This document shows positions 22,007 to 34,078 of a stretch of 64,000 nt of DNA, piece by piece; within the stretch, counting starts at the first letter, position 1, and every line of letters starts with the position of its first letter. The DNA lies in contig SUTR01000005.1 of NCBI GenBank assembly GCA_015062825.1, positions 1-64,000 of the forward strand, written 5' to 3'. The notes under the pieces are model-generated. The model was not told the DNA's origin. It saw only the letters and a list, made by a program, of their open reading frames with translations, and searched no databases. Both the position numbers and the translations under genes were made by a program. The stretch is from Methanosphaera stadtmanae (GTDB lineage Archaea; Methanobacteriota; Methanobacteria; Methanobacteriales; Methanobacteriaceae).

Positions 22007-22699
22007 ATGAAATGGTATGTATCATTCATAATTGTAATATTTCTACTAGTAGGTTTGATATATGTTGCATCAAGTTCAACATCTGACGACATAGAACCAC
22101 TAGGAAGATTAGCATTTGTAAAAATTGCAAATCCCGACATGTATCCCGGTCATGTACATGCAAATCTGCTAGCTCAATACGCTCAAGAAAGAGATTCCAA
22201 ATGTGCCATCGTTTTACACTACGCAGGTAGTTCAAATTATAGAAATTTCATGAATGGAAATACATACATAATTGAAATGGCATTTATGGATACTGCAGGA
22301 GCACAAGTAAATATTGATTGGGGACAAGTTATAGACTATGGATTACATGGAGTTCCGAATGATAAATGGGATTATAAAGTAGATGGTGAAATATACGATA
22401 AATTTGAAGATGCATGGGCAAGAGTACTAGAATTTGCAGACAGTAATCAACAGAAAGGACCAATACCTATGGTATGGCATGGAACTGTTCGTGAAGGAAG
22501 TATATTCATAAATCCAGGTTGCGGATTCCCATTATACTACCAAGTATGCTGTAAAGAATTCGGACACCTCGGTGGAATTTTACATGCGGCTACCGGATCA
22601 ATATTCCCTTACTTCAACAACCCATACAGATCATATGAAATAGAACATGCATCAGAATTACAATATTATTACACACATAATATGTTAAATTATGAATAA
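22007..22699 (+). CDS. Secreted or membrane-anchored protein of unknown function
   Basis: N-terminal hydrophobic helix WYVSFIIVIFLLVGLIYVA; no recognised domain. Confidence 0.7.
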   Translation: MKWYVSFIIVIFLLVGLIYVASSSTSDDIEPLGRLAFVKIANPDMYPGHVHANLLAQYAQERDSKCAIVLHYAGSSNYRNFMNGNTYIIEMAFMDTAGAQVNIDWGQVIDYGLHGVPNDKWDYKVDGEIYDKFEDAWARVLEFADSNQQKGPIPMVWHGTVREGSIFINPGCGFPLYYQVCCKEFGHLGGILHAATGSIFPYFNNPYRSYEIEHASELQYYYTHNMLNYE

Positions 22700-22700
22700 A

Positions 22701-22720
22701 TGTAGATATTAAAATCTACA
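22701..22720 (+). terminator. Hairpin plus T-tract between convergent genes
   Basis: tgtagat-attaaa-atctaca followed by tttttttt. Confidence 0.6.
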
Positions 22721-22745
22721 TTATACTTTTTTTTAAAAAATAAAA

Positions 22746-23906
22746 TTAGCTGTTTTTTTCCTTAACTTCTTTAATTATATCCTTTAATTCATTGATTGGA
22801 ATATCCGTTCTCATACCCGTTAACTTGAAATGAGTTCTGGATATGAAGTATCCTCTTGATTCAATCTCATCCATGACATCATTTATTTTTGGAGCACTTA
22901 TTTTTAGTTTTTTACATAATTTATGAATATCAAAAAAGGTTGCCGGACCATCTGCTTCATTATAACATTTAGTGAATAGATCCAATATTTCAGATTTTTT
23001 ATTTAAACTCAAATCTTCTGCAGTTTCCATCATAGATTTGAGAAATTCCTTATCCCATAATTTTCCAAGCCATAAAGGACCTGCTATATCATATTTATGG
23101 CCACAACATGGACATTCATCAACTATTGATGGAGAATAACCATAAAACAATTCCCTATTAAGACATTCAGGACAATGTGCAACAAAACCCACATTATTTA
23201 AGGATTCATTGGTCTTCTTACCACCCCTTTGAACAATTGCATAAACTCTCATATAATGTTCAGTACTATGTGAAAATAAAACATGCAAATACTTCTGATT
23301 TACGGCCAAATTACGGGCTGTTGCAGCAATCAGTATACGTATTCCATTTTCATGACAATATTCAGTTTTTTGAGGATTTGCCCCATATTTACGAATACAT
23401 GGATCGTGATAAGTACCACATAATGCAGATGTATCCGTAGCACTAATACAAATTAAACCTCCTGGCCTAATATTTGCAGCTGTTGACTGAAGAAACATAG
23501 CAGGCGTACCAAAGGGATCTATATCCACCACGTCAAACAAGCCTTTATTTGATTGCAATAATATATTAGCATCATTTTTTTCAACTTCAACATTTGAAAT
23601 ATTATTTAATTGCATATTAGCTTTTGCTTGGTTGACAGCCAAAGGATTTACATCTCCAACAACCACCTTTTCTACCCCTTCAATTTCCTTGGAATATCTT
23701 GCACCCCTTATACCCGTTCCACCAAAAGCATCACATATAATAATATCATGATCCAACTGTTTTCTATACTGATTAATAACTACAACAGATATGTCCCTGT
23801 TGAATTCCATTACAGGATTGTAGAAAACAGGAGCTTCTGATGAAACTTTTTCATAGTCAGGTACTTGAATCTTAACTAATCCTTCTTCTATAAAATGTGT
23901 ATCCAT
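22746..23906 (-). CDS. trm1: tRNA (guanine26-N2)-dimethyltransferase Trm1
   Basis: EAPVFYNPVMEFNRDISV, DAFGGTGIRG, DIDPFGTPAMF, zinc ribbon CPEC...CPCC. Confidence 0.93.
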   Translation of the reverse strand: MDTHFIEEGLVKIQVPDYEKVSSEAPVFYNPVMEFNRDISVVVINQYRKQLDHDIIICDAFGGTGIRGARYSKEIEGVEKVVVGDVNPLAVNQAKANMQLNNISNVEVEKNDANILLQSNKGLFDVVDIDPFGTPAMFLQSTAANIRPGGLICISATDTSALCGTYHDPCIRKYGANPQKTEYCHENGIRILIAATARNLAVNQKYLHVLFSHSTEHYMRVYAIVQRGGKKTNESLNNVGFVAHCPECLNRELFYGYSPSIVDECPCCGHKYDIAGPLWLGKLWDKEFLKSMMETAEDLSLNKKSEILDLFTKCYNEADGPATFFDIHKLCKKLKISAPKINDVMDEIESRGYFISRTHFKLTGMRTDIPINELKDIIKEVKEKNS

Positions 23907-24391
23907 AATTGTACTCCCAAATAAATGATTTAATGTTATAACTAACTTTTATTCAACAACTTATCAATAGGAAATTAGGCCTCTTAAATAATCAAATCCA
24001 AAAATAGAATCTGTAAAGCAACTCCCCAATCTCCAAAGTTGTATAATACTAATATAATATTATTCTTTTATAGGATATGAGTATTATTATTTTTTCATGA
24101 AAACATTTGCAGAGATAGTTTTTTCCTGATTTTAACATGGAATTTATTTGAGTATAATTTTATTTTAGTCATAATACCATTAATCGCCATTAACAGTTTT
24201 TAAGATGCAACAATTTAAGTAGTAATTATTTAATATTATTTTAAGAATTCTTTTATAGTATAAAAAAGAGATACATAATTAGGAATATTATTCATCAAAT
24301 ATTAATATAAGAGATAATATGAAAATAATGACAATTAAGTAAATAAGAACTTTTTTTTTAGTTATATAAAAAGATAAAGGTGTTAAAGACT

Positions 24392-25483
24392 ATGATAAAT
24401 ATTGCTAAACCAATCATTAGTGATGAAGAAATAGAAGCAGTAACTGAAGTATTAAAATCAGGAATGTTAGCACAGGGTCCACAAGTAGATGCATTTCAAA
24501 AAGAATTTGCTGAATATACCCAAGCAAAACATGCAATTGCAACAAGTTCCGGAACAACAGCATTACACACAGCACTCGTTGCAGCAGGAGTTAAAGAGGC
24601 AGATGAAGTTATAACAACACCATTCACATTTGCAGCTACATCAAACTCAATATTATATTCCGGTGCAAAACCAGTATATGCGGATATTGACCCTAAAACT
24701 TTCAATTTAGATCCGGAAAAAATTGAAGAAAAAATTACTGATAAAACAACAGCCATTGTACCAGTTCACCTGTATGGACAAGCAGCACAGATGGATGAAA
24801 TTATGGAAATAGCACAAAAACATGACTTGAAAGTAATCGAAGATGCTGCACAAGCTCATGGTTGTAAATTCAAAGGTAAAAAAATCGGAAGCATTGGAGA
24901 TTTAGGATGTTTCAGTTTTTATCCTACAAAAAACATGACAACCGGAGAAGGTGGAATGGTTACAACTAATGATGATGAATTAGCAGAAAAATCAGGTATG
25001 GTTAGAGCTCATGGTGAAAGTAAAAGATATGAACAATCATTATTAGGATATAACTATAGAATGACAGATATTGCTGCCAGTATTGGTCGTTGTCAACTAA
25101 AACATATTGATGAATTTAACCAGAAAAGAAATGAAAATGCAGAATACCTCAATGAAGGACTAAGTGATGTTGAAGGAGTCACTACCCCTGAAGTTGCAGA
25201 GGACACATACCATGTATTCCACCAATATACTATAAGAGTTGCTAGCAAAAGAGATGAATTTAGGGAATTCTTAACTAAAGAAGAAATTGGAACTGGAGTC
25301 CATTACCCTATTGTATTGTATAAACAGCCATACTATCAAAATTTAGGCATTACTGGAAATTGTCCTGAAGCAGAACGTGCAGCAAGTGAAGTAATATCAT
25401 TACCAGTACATCCATCCCTTACAACTAACGATTTAGATACTGTTATTGAAGCTGTTAAAAAAGCTGCAAATGAATTATTATAA
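24392..25483 (+). CDS. DegT/DnrJ/EryC1/StrS aminotransferase
   Basis: [37 protein letters not shown] at 24392 preceded by aaaggtg. Confidence 0.93.
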   Translation: MINIAKPIISDEEIEAVTEVLKSGMLAQGPQVDAFQKEFAEYTQAKHAIATSSGTTALHTALVAAGVKEADEVITTPFTFAATSNSILYSGAKPVYADIDPKTFNLDPEKIEEKITDKTTAIVPVHLYGQAAQMDEIMEIAQKHDLKVIEDAAQAHGCKFKGKKIGSIGDLGCFSFYPTKNMTTGEGGMVTTNDDELAEKSGMVRAHGESKRYEQSLLGYNYRMTDIAASIGRCQLKHIDEFNQKRNENAEYLNEGLSDVEGVTTPEVAEDTYHVFHQYTIRVASKRDEFREFLTKEEIGTGVHYPIVLYKQPYYQNLGITGNCPEAERAASEVISLPVHPSLTTNDLDTVIEAVKKAANELL

Positions 25484-25533
25484 ATATACCCTTTTATACT
25501 TTTTTTTAAAATTAAATTGATGGTTATAATTTT

Positions 25534-26394
25534 ATGAAACTTGATAAAGAAACATTCAACAATTATGTTAAAGAAAATGTCTTTAGAACAATAACTGATT
25601 ATAAGCTTATCTGTGAAGATGATAATATTATGATTGGAGTCTCTGGTGGAAAAGACAGTATCTTGACGTTGCATATGATTAACCAATACCAAAAAGAAAA
25701 TGACATTGATTTTAAAATTACTGCCGTATGTGTAGATGAAGGAATAGCAGGTTATCGTGAGAATGGAATCAAAACTGCAATAACAAATTGTAAAGAATTG
25801 AAAATTCCATTGAATATTGTTTCATTCAAGGAAGAATTTGGTTATAATCTAGATGAAATTTCATCATTATTCAGCAGTAGCTGTATGCCCTGTGGAATAT
25901 ATCGCAGATACCTATTAAACAAAATATCAGATAAGTATCATTGCGATAAAATAGCAACAGGCCATAATCTGGATGATGAAATACAATCATTTTTAATGAC
26001 TTTTGCCCGTAATGATCGACAGAAATTTACAAAGTTTTCCCCTATTCTTGATAAGATTCATGAAAATATGGTTCCTCGCATAAAGCCATTATGGCAACTG
26101 GCTGAAAAGGATGTTGCAATATGGTGTATCTTAAATGACATACCCATCCATGATGAGGAATGTCCATATTCAAAAACATCACTTAGAAGTGATGTAAAAC
26201 TATTCTTAAATAAACTGGAAGAGGACAATAAGGGCATTAAAAGAAATATTTTTGAATCATTTAAAAAGACTTTACAGTTTCCAAAGGTTGATGTAGAATT
26301 AACCAATTGTAAAATATGCAATCAGGCAACAGCAACAAGTCCTTGTCAAGCATGTAAACTTACAAATCAAATAAGAGATATGTTAAATGAATAA
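25534..26394 (+). CDS. tRNA 2-thiolation protein, TtuA/NcsA (TIGR00269-like) family
   Basis: SGGKDS PP-loop, CMPCGIYRR, C-terminal CKICN...CQAC zinc finger. Confidence 0.88.
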   Translation: MKLDKETFNNYVKENVFRTITDYKLICEDDNIMIGVSGGKDSILTLHMINQYQKENDIDFKITAVCVDEGIAGYRENGIKTAITNCKELKIPLNIVSFKEEFGYNLDEISSLFSSSCMPCGIYRRYLLNKISDKYHCDKIATGHNLDDEIQSFLMTFARNDRQKFTKFSPILDKIHENMVPRIKPLWQLAEKDVAIWCILNDIPIHDEECPYSKTSLRSDVKLFLNKLEEDNKGIKRNIFESFKKTLQFPKVDVELTNCKICNQATATSPCQACKLTNQIRDMLNE

Positions 26395-26440
26395 ATAATA
26401 AAAAAAAGAGTGGTGGAAATAGTAATTTATATTTATTTAA

Positions 26441-26653
26441 TTATAATTCATCAGCAGTTCTGAATATTGAACCACCATAAATTTGCTCTTGCATATCCTG
26501 TACTGCTTGTGTAGCCAAGGCTACAGTATCGGCAGTTTTCAAAATTCTTCTTTTTTGTACATTCAATGTTTTTCCACAAGTACATTTCTTTGTTTTATTA
26601 CCCTCTTTTGAATACAATACTCTTCCACAATCACATCTATAAATCAAATACAT
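26441..26653 (-). CDS. Small zinc-ribbon protein (DUF1922-like)
   Basis: MYLIYRCDCGRVLYSKEGNKTKKCTCGK; start at the internal Met avoids overlap with the upstream gene. Confidence 0.7.
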   Translation of the reverse strand: MYLIYRCDCGRVLYSKEGNKTKKCTCGKTLNVQKRRILKTADTVALATQAVQDMQEQIYGGSIFRTADEL

Positions 26654-26661
26654 CAAATCAC

Positions 26662-27996
26662 CTAAATTCCAAATATTGTATGAATATATGGTAAAAATAC
26701 ATTGTTTATTACCATTAGAACACCTATTGTACAACCAAGATTTGTCCCTATTACAACCAGTATTACTCTAAATAATTTATTATGCCATAAATCCTTAAAG
26801 GAATCAAAATCTGCTAGTTGTTGCAAGTCTTCCATTCCCACATGTCTTAATTTTCCTTCAACTATTCCTGAAAACCATCCTGCAGCCAGCAATGGATGAA
26901 GTACTGTGATTGGTGCTACTAAAAATCCTACAATTGCTGATTGAATTTTTGAACCGGATAGTAATGATCCAATAAATGCTCCTCCACCAGCAAATATTAG
27001 ATAATTTATTAAACCTCCCTGAATATTTATACCCTGAAAGTATGCTAATACAAACAATATTACAAATATTACAGGAATTAGGTATAATATTATTTGAATA
27101 ATTGAAAATCTTGATTCTTTAACAAAATTCAAACTATTTAGTTCAGGTATAGTATCTGGATTGTCAAGGTATTCCAACATACCATTTTTATGACCTGCAC
27201 CTACTACTGCCACAACATTATATTCTTCCAAACTTTTTAGATTATATGCCATATATGCATCTCTTTCATGTACTAATGCATTATATCCCCCAGGAGATGC
27301 TTCTTTAAAGTAGTTCATTACTTCAATAATCGTATCTTCTTGTTTTAGATGTTCCACCTCATCTTTTAATTCTTCATCCACTTCATCATCCATAAATAGT
27401 GATTTTAATAATTCCCAACCAAATGATAATTTCTCCCTTAAGGACATGCCATTCAATGTTCTTTTTAATGTAACTTGTATATTCCGATCAATCAATGCAA
27501 TATCAGCATTTACTTCTTTTGCTATTTTAGCTGCTTCAAGCATTTCAGAACCCGGCTTTACACCTACTTCTTCACCCATTTTCTTCTGCATAGTTGATAG
27601 TATTAAACTTACAATAGTTACGGTTAAGTTTGATGATTTTAATAACTGTTTAAGATCTAATTTTTCTTCACGCACTATTCCCTTATCTTCATCCATTAGT
27701 TTCTGAAAACGTCCTAAATCCAATTCGATTGCAACTATTTCTGGATGTTTCTCATAGATAGTTTGCCGAACATGTTCTATACTTTTATCAGATATATGTG
27801 CTGTTGGCACTATCTCTAATGATGATTCATGTATCGGCAGAATAATATCCTCTTCTAGTTCATCAGATGATTCATCTGTATCAATTGGTTGTGTTAACTG
27901 TGTATCTTGAATAGGATTGTGTAATCTTATAATAGGTGGTTTTGAAAAAATCCTATTATTCTTTTGTTGATCATTATCGTTGTTTTGCTCGTTCAT
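26662..27996 (-). CDS. TraB family protein
   Basis: TAHISDKSIEHVRQTI...VVGAGHKNGM; C-terminal TM helices. Confidence 0.85.
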   Translation of the reverse strand: MNEQNNDNDQQKNNRIFSKPPIIRLHNPIQDTQLTQPIDTDESSDELEEDIILPIHESSLEIVPTAHISDKSIEHVRQTIYEKHPEIVAIELDLGRFQKLMDEDKGIVREEKLDLKQLLKSSNLTVTIVSLILSTMQKKMGEEVGVKPGSEMLEAAKIAKEVNADIALIDRNIQVTLKRTLNGMSLREKLSFGWELLKSLFMDDEVDEELKDEVEHLKQEDTIIEVMNYFKEASPGGYNALVHERDAYMAYNLKSLEEYNVVAVVGAGHKNGMLEYLDNPDTIPELNSLNFVKESRFSIIQIILYLIPVIFVILFVLAYFQGINIQGGLINYLIFAGGGAFIGSLLSGSKIQSAIVGFLVAPITVLHPLLAAGWFSGIVEGKLRHVGMEDLQQLADFDSFKDLWHNKLFRVILVVIGTNLGCTIGVLMVINNVFLPYIHTIFGI

Positions 27997-28191
27997 ATAA
28001 TCACAATATTTATTAATTAAATTGTAGCATGCTAGTACTATTATTTTGTTGATTCTTAAATCTATTATTTTATCGAAATATATACTTTTATAAATAATAT
28101 TTATTATAGGTTAATAGATTAAATCTTTTGGGTAAGATTACAAAAAAATATTAACTATTCAATTTAATATATATTTAATAATAGTGGTTAT

Positions 28192-28695
28192 ATGAGAATT
28201 GTTACAACACCAATGTGTGAAGATATTTTAAAAATTGCAGGTTTAACTGATTATGAAGTAGTTGCAGTATCACAGTTAGTTAATGCAGATATTGCAATCG
28301 TATTATCAGAGACAAAGACTCAGCTTGATACTATTAGAATTAAATTAAATACATACCAACAGATTATCGAATCAGCAACAAGAGTATCTGATGAATTCAA
28401 TACTCAAGTCGATGAAGATGTAATAAGTAAGATTCAAGTTTTAATAGATGAAAATAACAATAAAAAAGATAAAAGAAAACAAACTAAAATAAAAGTATAT
28501 AGTAATTTTTTATCTGAAACTGTTAAGGATATGGGTTATACAATTTGTGATGATGACTATGATTATGTAGTTATACCAGATTTTATGAAAGAAGATATTG
28601 ATGATGAAAATACTATCATAATACCATCACATTCAAATGTGACTAAAAGTATTATTGAACGTTTAAAAGAAAGATATGAATTATTGGAGATATGA
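28192..28695 (+). CDS. Conserved methanogen protein upstream of and coupled to Mmp7-like gene
   Basis: ORF ends 3 nt into the next gene; [17 protein letters not shown]; family not recognised with certainty. Confidence 0.55.
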   Translation: MRIVTTPMCEDILKIAGLTDYEVVAVSQLVNADIAIVLSETKTQLDTIRIKLNTYQQIIESATRVSDEFNTQVDEDVISKIQVLIDENNNKKDKRKQTKIKVYSNFLSETVKDMGYTICDDDYDYVVIPDFMKEDIDDENTIIIPSHSNVTKSIIERLKERYELLEI

Positions 28696-28697
28696 TT

Positions 28698-29606
28698 ATG
28701 TATGAAACAATGACTTATACAGGTGGAGTCCATAAACATAATGAAATTGAGGAATTGATTGAAGATTTAGGCGGATTCATTTTACAAAAAAATGATCAGC
28801 AAATGGATATTACTATGACTATTGCAATTCCTGCAGAAGATACTGATAAACTAGAAGAAAAAGCTAAGGAATTATTAGGAGATGTTGAATTATCACCACT
28901 TGCCAGTACAGAAATAGCTGTTGTATCACCAACACTTGCAAGACAACACCTGCCTCATGCAGCATGTGATATTGCAGAATACCTTAGAAGATATGGTACA
29001 AAAACCAATATGATTGGACTTGCAAGAGGGGCAGGAAAAGGCATATCCCAAATTAGTAAATCCGAAAAAGATTTGATTGAAGAACATGACCTTGCAATTT
29101 TCTCATTAGGTAGTTTTGATGATTGTATTCGTAAAAAAACACATCTATTTGAAGATATAGACATACCAGTAATTGTCACTGGAAGCCCTGAGATTGAAGC
29201 TGAAGAGATTAATGCAAATGCATATGTATCAGGTTTTGGTAGAATACCACGCAGACTTAAACGTGGAGAAAACATACGTGCACTTAGAAAATTAGTTGAA
29301 AAATCTGAAGAAATCATATCTAAGCAAAAAGAAGATTTAAACGATGATCCACTTATCGTTTCACCAGTAATTGTCAAAATTGCATTAGAACGAAAATTAC
29401 CAGAAGTAGAACATATTAATGCACCTATGGCATTAGTAAGTCAACTTGATGGTGTTCGTGTTAAATTACCTTATGATGAGTTTAATGAAGAAATAGCAGA
29501 AGTTGAAGTTGAAGGATACAGATTAGGCGACATAGCAGAAATAAAGAAATCAAAAATGTATGACCACACCCTAGTTAAAATACTACCAGAATCATCATTA
29601 TTATAA
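28698..29606 (+). CDS. mmp7: Methanogenesis marker protein 7-like
   Basis: [25 protein letters not shown]; length and methanogen context; assigned from memory. Confidence 0.6.
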   Translation: MYETMTYTGGVHKHNEIEELIEDLGGFILQKNDQQMDITMTIAIPAEDTDKLEEKAKELLGDVELSPLASTEIAVVSPTLARQHLPHAACDIAEYLRRYGTKTNMIGLARGAGKGISQISKSEKDLIEEHDLAIFSLGSFDDCIRKKTHLFEDIDIPVIVTGSPEIEAEEINANAYVSGFGRIPRRLKRGENIRALRKLVEKSEEIISKQKEDLNDDPLIVSPVIVKIALERKLPEVEHINAPMALVSQLDGVRVKLPYDEFNEEIAEVEVEGYRLGDIAEIKKSKMYDHTLVKILPESSLL

Positions 29607-29869
29607 CCACCATTTATCGATAAATAATCATATTTATCTTATCTTCTTTTTTTGATTAAGTTTAGAGATTAATTAGTAAAATAACTGTAATCATAAGCAC
29701 CATATGAAAAAAATATTCTTGATATCCATTATTTATTTTGATGAAATATAAAACATTATATTACAAATGAAGATAAATAATTAAATATAGAAAAAATATT
29801 AAAAACATATTATTGAATAATATATATAAAAAAATTTTATGTAATAAAATAATAATGGAGTAGTGAAAC

Positions 29870-30724
29870 ATGCCAGAACATGGAGCTGGAATGTCTGATG
29901 AAGAAAAAAAGGCAATAATGGAACAAAATATTAACATTACACGTAATTTAGCCAATATTAAATATAAAATAGCTGTAATGAGTGGTAAAGGTGGAGTTGG
30001 TAAATCAACAGTATCTGTAAACTTAGCACAAGCATTCAATGCTATGGGTTATAAAACAGCAATATATGATGTGGATATACATGGACCTAATGTACCTAAA
30101 ATGTTAGGTATAGAAGGAGAAAAGATGGGTGTTAAAGGAAACAAACTATTACCAGTTGAAACTGATGATGGAATACTTGTAGCATCAATGGCTTTTCTAA
30201 TTGAAAGTAATGGTTCACCAATCATATGGAGAGGACCACAAAAAACTGGTGCAATCAAACAGTTAATATCTGACGTTGCATGGAGCAATCTTGATGTTAT
30301 GATATTTGACAACCCACCAGGTACTGGAGATGAACCATTAACTGTTCTTCAAACAATACCTGACTTAGATGCCGCGGTTATGGTTACCACACCAAGTTCT
30401 GTTTCAGAAGAGGATGTTGTTAAATGTGTTACAATGACTAAAATGATGAACATCAATAAGATAGGTCTTGTTGAAAATATGTCCTACTTTGAATGTCCAA
30501 ATTGTAATCAAAGACATGACATATTTGGTCAAAGTAAAGGTGAAGACTTTGCCAAATTAATGGACATCGACTTTTTAGGTGAATTACCATTTAAAACAGA
30601 TGTTTCTGAATCAGCAGATATTTATGATGTGCCTATCGTTAAATCCAATCCAGATTCTTCTGCAGCTAAAGAATTTATAAAAATAGCTGAAAAAATCAAA
30701 GAACAATACTTTAAAGAGGAATAA
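29870..30724 (+). CDS. Mrp/Nbp35-type Fe-S carrier P-loop ATPase
   Basis: SGKGGVGKSTVSVNLA, DNPPGTGDE, CPNC motif. Confidence 0.93.
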   Translation: MPEHGAGMSDEEKKAIMEQNINITRNLANIKYKIAVMSGKGGVGKSTVSVNLAQAFNAMGYKTAIYDVDIHGPNVPKMLGIEGEKMGVKGNKLLPVETDDGILVASMAFLIESNGSPIIWRGPQKTGAIKQLISDVAWSNLDVMIFDNPPGTGDEPLTVLQTIPDLDAAVMVTTPSSVSEEDVVKCVTMTKMMNINKIGLVENMSYFECPNCNQRHDIFGQSKGEDFAKLMDIDFLGELPFKTDVSESADIYDVPIVKSNPDSSAAKEFIKIAEKIKEQYFKEE

Positions 30725-30981
30725 TCCTCTTTTCAAACTTTTTTTTTTAAAATTAATTTTTATCATACTTTTGAATAAAATCAAAAATAATCCCATATGC
30801 AAATTTTATATAAAAATTCTTTTAATAACTAAAAGTTATTTATAGTATAAAGTTAAAATAATATTATTGTAAACATTAAAAAAATTCAAAAATAAAATTT
30901 ATGAAAAAAAAATGCTGATATGAAAAGAAATATCAACATTAATAACACTAATTACGAATAAAATTAATGAGGTGTAAATCA

Positions 30982-31602
30982 ATGTCAGAATCAGATAAAA
31001 ACATGAAAGGAACAACAACAGTAGGATTTGCATGTAAAGATGGAATAATAATAGCAACAGAAAAAAGAGCAACAATGGGATCATTAGTAGCTAATAAAGG
31101 TGCTGACAAATTATTCCAATTAGATGACAAGATAGGTGCAACAATAGCAGGGACAGTATCACATGCACAATCATTAATGGATGTTCTTAAAGCTGAAATA
31201 TCCTTATACAAATTAAAGAACGATAAAGAAATGTCAATCGATGCATTAGCAGTACTTACCAGCAACATTCTCAAATCAAATCCATTTATGGTACAGACAA
31301 TTATAGGTGGAGTAGATAAGGATGGTGCAAAATTATACTCATTAGACCCAAGTGGAAGTTACATCCCTGATGACTGCATATCAACAGGTTCCGGTTCCCC
31401 TTATGCATACGGTGTTCTTGAAGACAGATATTCAAAAGATTTAACTGTAGAAGAAGGTCGAAAAGTTGCGATAAAAGCATTAACCTCTGCAATGGAACGT
31501 GATGTATTCAGCGGCAATGGAATTAGATTAGCAACCATTACCGAAGAGGGTATGAAAATATATACTGAAGAAGAAATAGAAGCTATTAAAGCAGACATAT
31601 AA
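30982..31602 (+). CDS. psmB: Proteasome beta subunit
   Basis: KGTTTVGFACKDGIIIATEKRATMG with catalytic Thr after propeptide; ATG at 30982 in the sequence aatcaATGtcagaa. Confidence 0.94.
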   Translation: MSESDKNMKGTTTVGFACKDGIIIATEKRATMGSLVANKGADKLFQLDDKIGATIAGTVSHAQSLMDVLKAEISLYKLKNDKEMSIDALAVLTSNILKSNPFMVQTIIGGVDKDGAKLYSLDPSGSYIPDDCISTGSGSPYAYGVLEDRYSKDLTVEEGRKVAIKALTSAMERDVFSGNGIRLATITEEGMKIYTEEEIEAIKADI

Positions 31603-31963
31603 TTTCATACTACTTTTTTATTTTATTTTTTAAAAAAAAAACAAACATTATATATAACCTTAAACAAAATAATTAATAGATTTGTTTTGAACAATTTTTT
31701 ATTTAATATTTTAATTAGTTTAAATAAGAAAATAAACTTTTTATAGTAAATTTTATATGAAAAATAGTTAATCATTAGTTAGTATGCTATTTTAAACATT
31801 ACAAAATTTAGAAAACAACTGATTATCATACCATATAATATTACTAAAGTAAATAAATTTATTATTCAATTTTATAAATAATCTATTTTTTAAAAAAAAA
31901 TAACATGATAATTCAAATAGATAAACAAAAAACATAAAAGAAAATCAGAGAGAGTGATCAATT

Positions 31964-33871
31964 ATGTGTGCCATGATTGAGGAAATAAAAGATAAAATCA
32001 TTGAAAGTTTACCTGAAAAAGTTAAACTAGCAAAAGTTGAATTTGAAGGACCTGAAATCGTTATTTATACAAAAAATCCGGAAATTATTAAAGACAATGG
32101 AAATATAATACGTGATTTAGCAAAAGAAATTAGAAAAAGAATCATCATCAGATCAGACAAATCAGTATTATGTGAACCACAGGAAACCATAACAAAAATA
32201 GAAGAAATCGTGCCAAAAGAAGCTGAAATAACAGACATATCATTTGATGATGTTACCTGTGAAGTAATCATAGAATCCAAAAAACCTGGGCTTGTAATAG
32301 GAAAATATGGAGCTACATCCCGAGAAATAGTAAAACAAACAGGATGGGCTCCAAAAATATTAAGAACACCTCCAATTACGTCCGAAACAGTTCAAAGAAT
32401 AAGACTTACATTAAAAAGAAACAGCAAGGAAAGAAAGGAATTCCTACAAAACTTAGGAAAAAGAATCCATAGAGAAGCAATATTTGATAATGACTGGACT
32501 AGATTAACCTCACTTGGAGGATTTAGAGAAGTAGGAAGATCCTGTCTATTTTTACAAACACCAAACAGTAAGGTAATATTAGACTGTGGAGTAAATGTAG
32601 CAGGAGTAGATGATAAAACATCATTCCCTTACCTTAATGTTCCTGAATTTAATTTAAATGATTTAGATGCAGTGATTGTTACACACGCACACCTTGACCA
32701 TTCAGGATTTGTACCATACCTATATCATTATGGATATGATGGACCAACATACTGTACAACACCTACCCGTGATTTGATGACACTGCTTCAACAGGACCAT
32801 ATTGACATATCCCACAGAGAAGACAATCCACTTCCATTCAATATAAAAGATGTCAAAGAAACTATTAACAAAACAATATGTCTAGATTATGGAGAAGTAA
32901 CAGATATTTCACCAGACATAAAGTTAACATTGCATAATGCAGGACATATCGTAGGTTCAGCAATGGCTCACCTCCACATAGGTGATGGAAAACATAACTT
33001 TGTATATACTGGTGACTTTAAAAACGAAAAAAGCAGATTACTTGAACCATCAGTAACCAGATTCCCACGTATAGAATCAATGGTAATGGAAAGTACATAT
33101 GGTGGACATGAAGATATTACACCAACAAGAAACACCGCTGAAAAAGAACTAATAAAGACAATATACACAACATTAAATCGTGGTGGAAAAGTACTTATAC
33201 CAGTATTTGCTGTAGGACGTGCACAGGAGATAATGATTGTACTTGAAGAATACATTAACCATGGAATACTAAAAGATGTACCTGTGTATCTTGATGGAAT
33301 GATATGGGAAGCTACAGCTATACATACAGCACATCCAGAATATTTAAGCAATGACCTAAGAGATCAGATATTCCACATAGGCAAAAACCCATTCATATCA
33401 GAAGTATTTAAGAAAGTAACTAACCAAGAACAACGAAGAAGAATCGAAGAAAGTGATGAACCATGTGTAATCCTTTCCACATCAGGTATGTTAACCGGAG
33501 GAAACTCCGTTGAATACTTCAGATACATATGTGAAGATGAAAAGAACACTATCATATTTGTAGGATACCAATCAGAAGGTTCTCTTGGTAGAAGAATACA
33601 GAAAGGATGGGAAGAAGTACCATTAGATGATGATGGCGTGACAAGATTATATCAAATAAATCTTGAAGTCATTACTATTGACGGATTCAGTGGACACAGT
33701 GACAGAAAACAGTTAATGGAATATGTAAGAAGATTATCTCCAAAACCTGATAAACTATTAGTATGTCACGGTGATGCTTATAAAGCATTGGATTTAGCAA
33801 GTAGTATATACAGATCATATAAATTAGAAACAAAAACACCAATGAATCTTGAAACAACAAGATTACAATAA
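31964..33871 (+). CDS. fttA: aCPSF1/FttA beta-CASP ribonuclease with KH domains (transcription termination factor)
   Basis: KH region [20 protein letters not shown] metallo-beta-lactamase motif, beta-CASP motifs. Confidence 0.95.
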   Translation: MCAMIEEIKDKIIESLPEKVKLAKVEFEGPEIVIYTKNPEIIKDNGNIIRDLAKEIRKRIIIRSDKSVLCEPQETITKIEEIVPKEAEITDISFDDVTCEVIIESKKPGLVIGKYGATSREIVKQTGWAPKILRTPPITSETVQRIRLTLKRNSKERKEFLQNLGKRIHREAIFDNDWTRLTSLGGFREVGRSCLFLQTPNSKVILDCGVNVAGVDDKTSFPYLNVPEFNLNDLDAVIVTHAHLDHSGFVPYLYHYGYDGPTYCTTPTRDLMTLLQQDHIDISHREDNPLPFNIKDVKETINKTICLDYGEVTDISPDIKLTLHNAGHIVGSAMAHLHIGDGKHNFVYTGDFKNEKSRLLEPSVTRFPRIESMVMESTYGGHEDITPTRNTAEKELIKTIYTTLNRGGKVLIPVFAVGRAQEIMIVLEEYINHGILKDVPVYLDGMIWEATAIHTAHPEYLSNDLRDQIFHIGKNPFISEVFKKVTNQEQRRRIEESDEPCVILSTSGMLTGGNSVEYFRYICEDEKNTIIFVGYQSEGSLGRRIQKGWEEVPLDDDGVTRLYQINLEVITIDGFSGHSDRKQLMEYVRRLSPKPDKLLVCHGDAYKALDLASSIYRSYKLETKTPMNLETTRLQ

Positions 33872-34078
33872 AAAATTAATTAACCTCCCCTAGAACTCTC
33901 TCTTTTTAGAAGATTAAAATTATCAATACATATAAAAAATATTAAACATATATATTATTATATATTAATCAAAAACTCAAATTCAATATTAGTTCTTTTA
34001 AAATGAAAAATATAAGTTTTTGAATAGAATAAATATTAAAAAAAATAAAGTAAAAATCTTTTAAAGAGGGGTTGAAAC

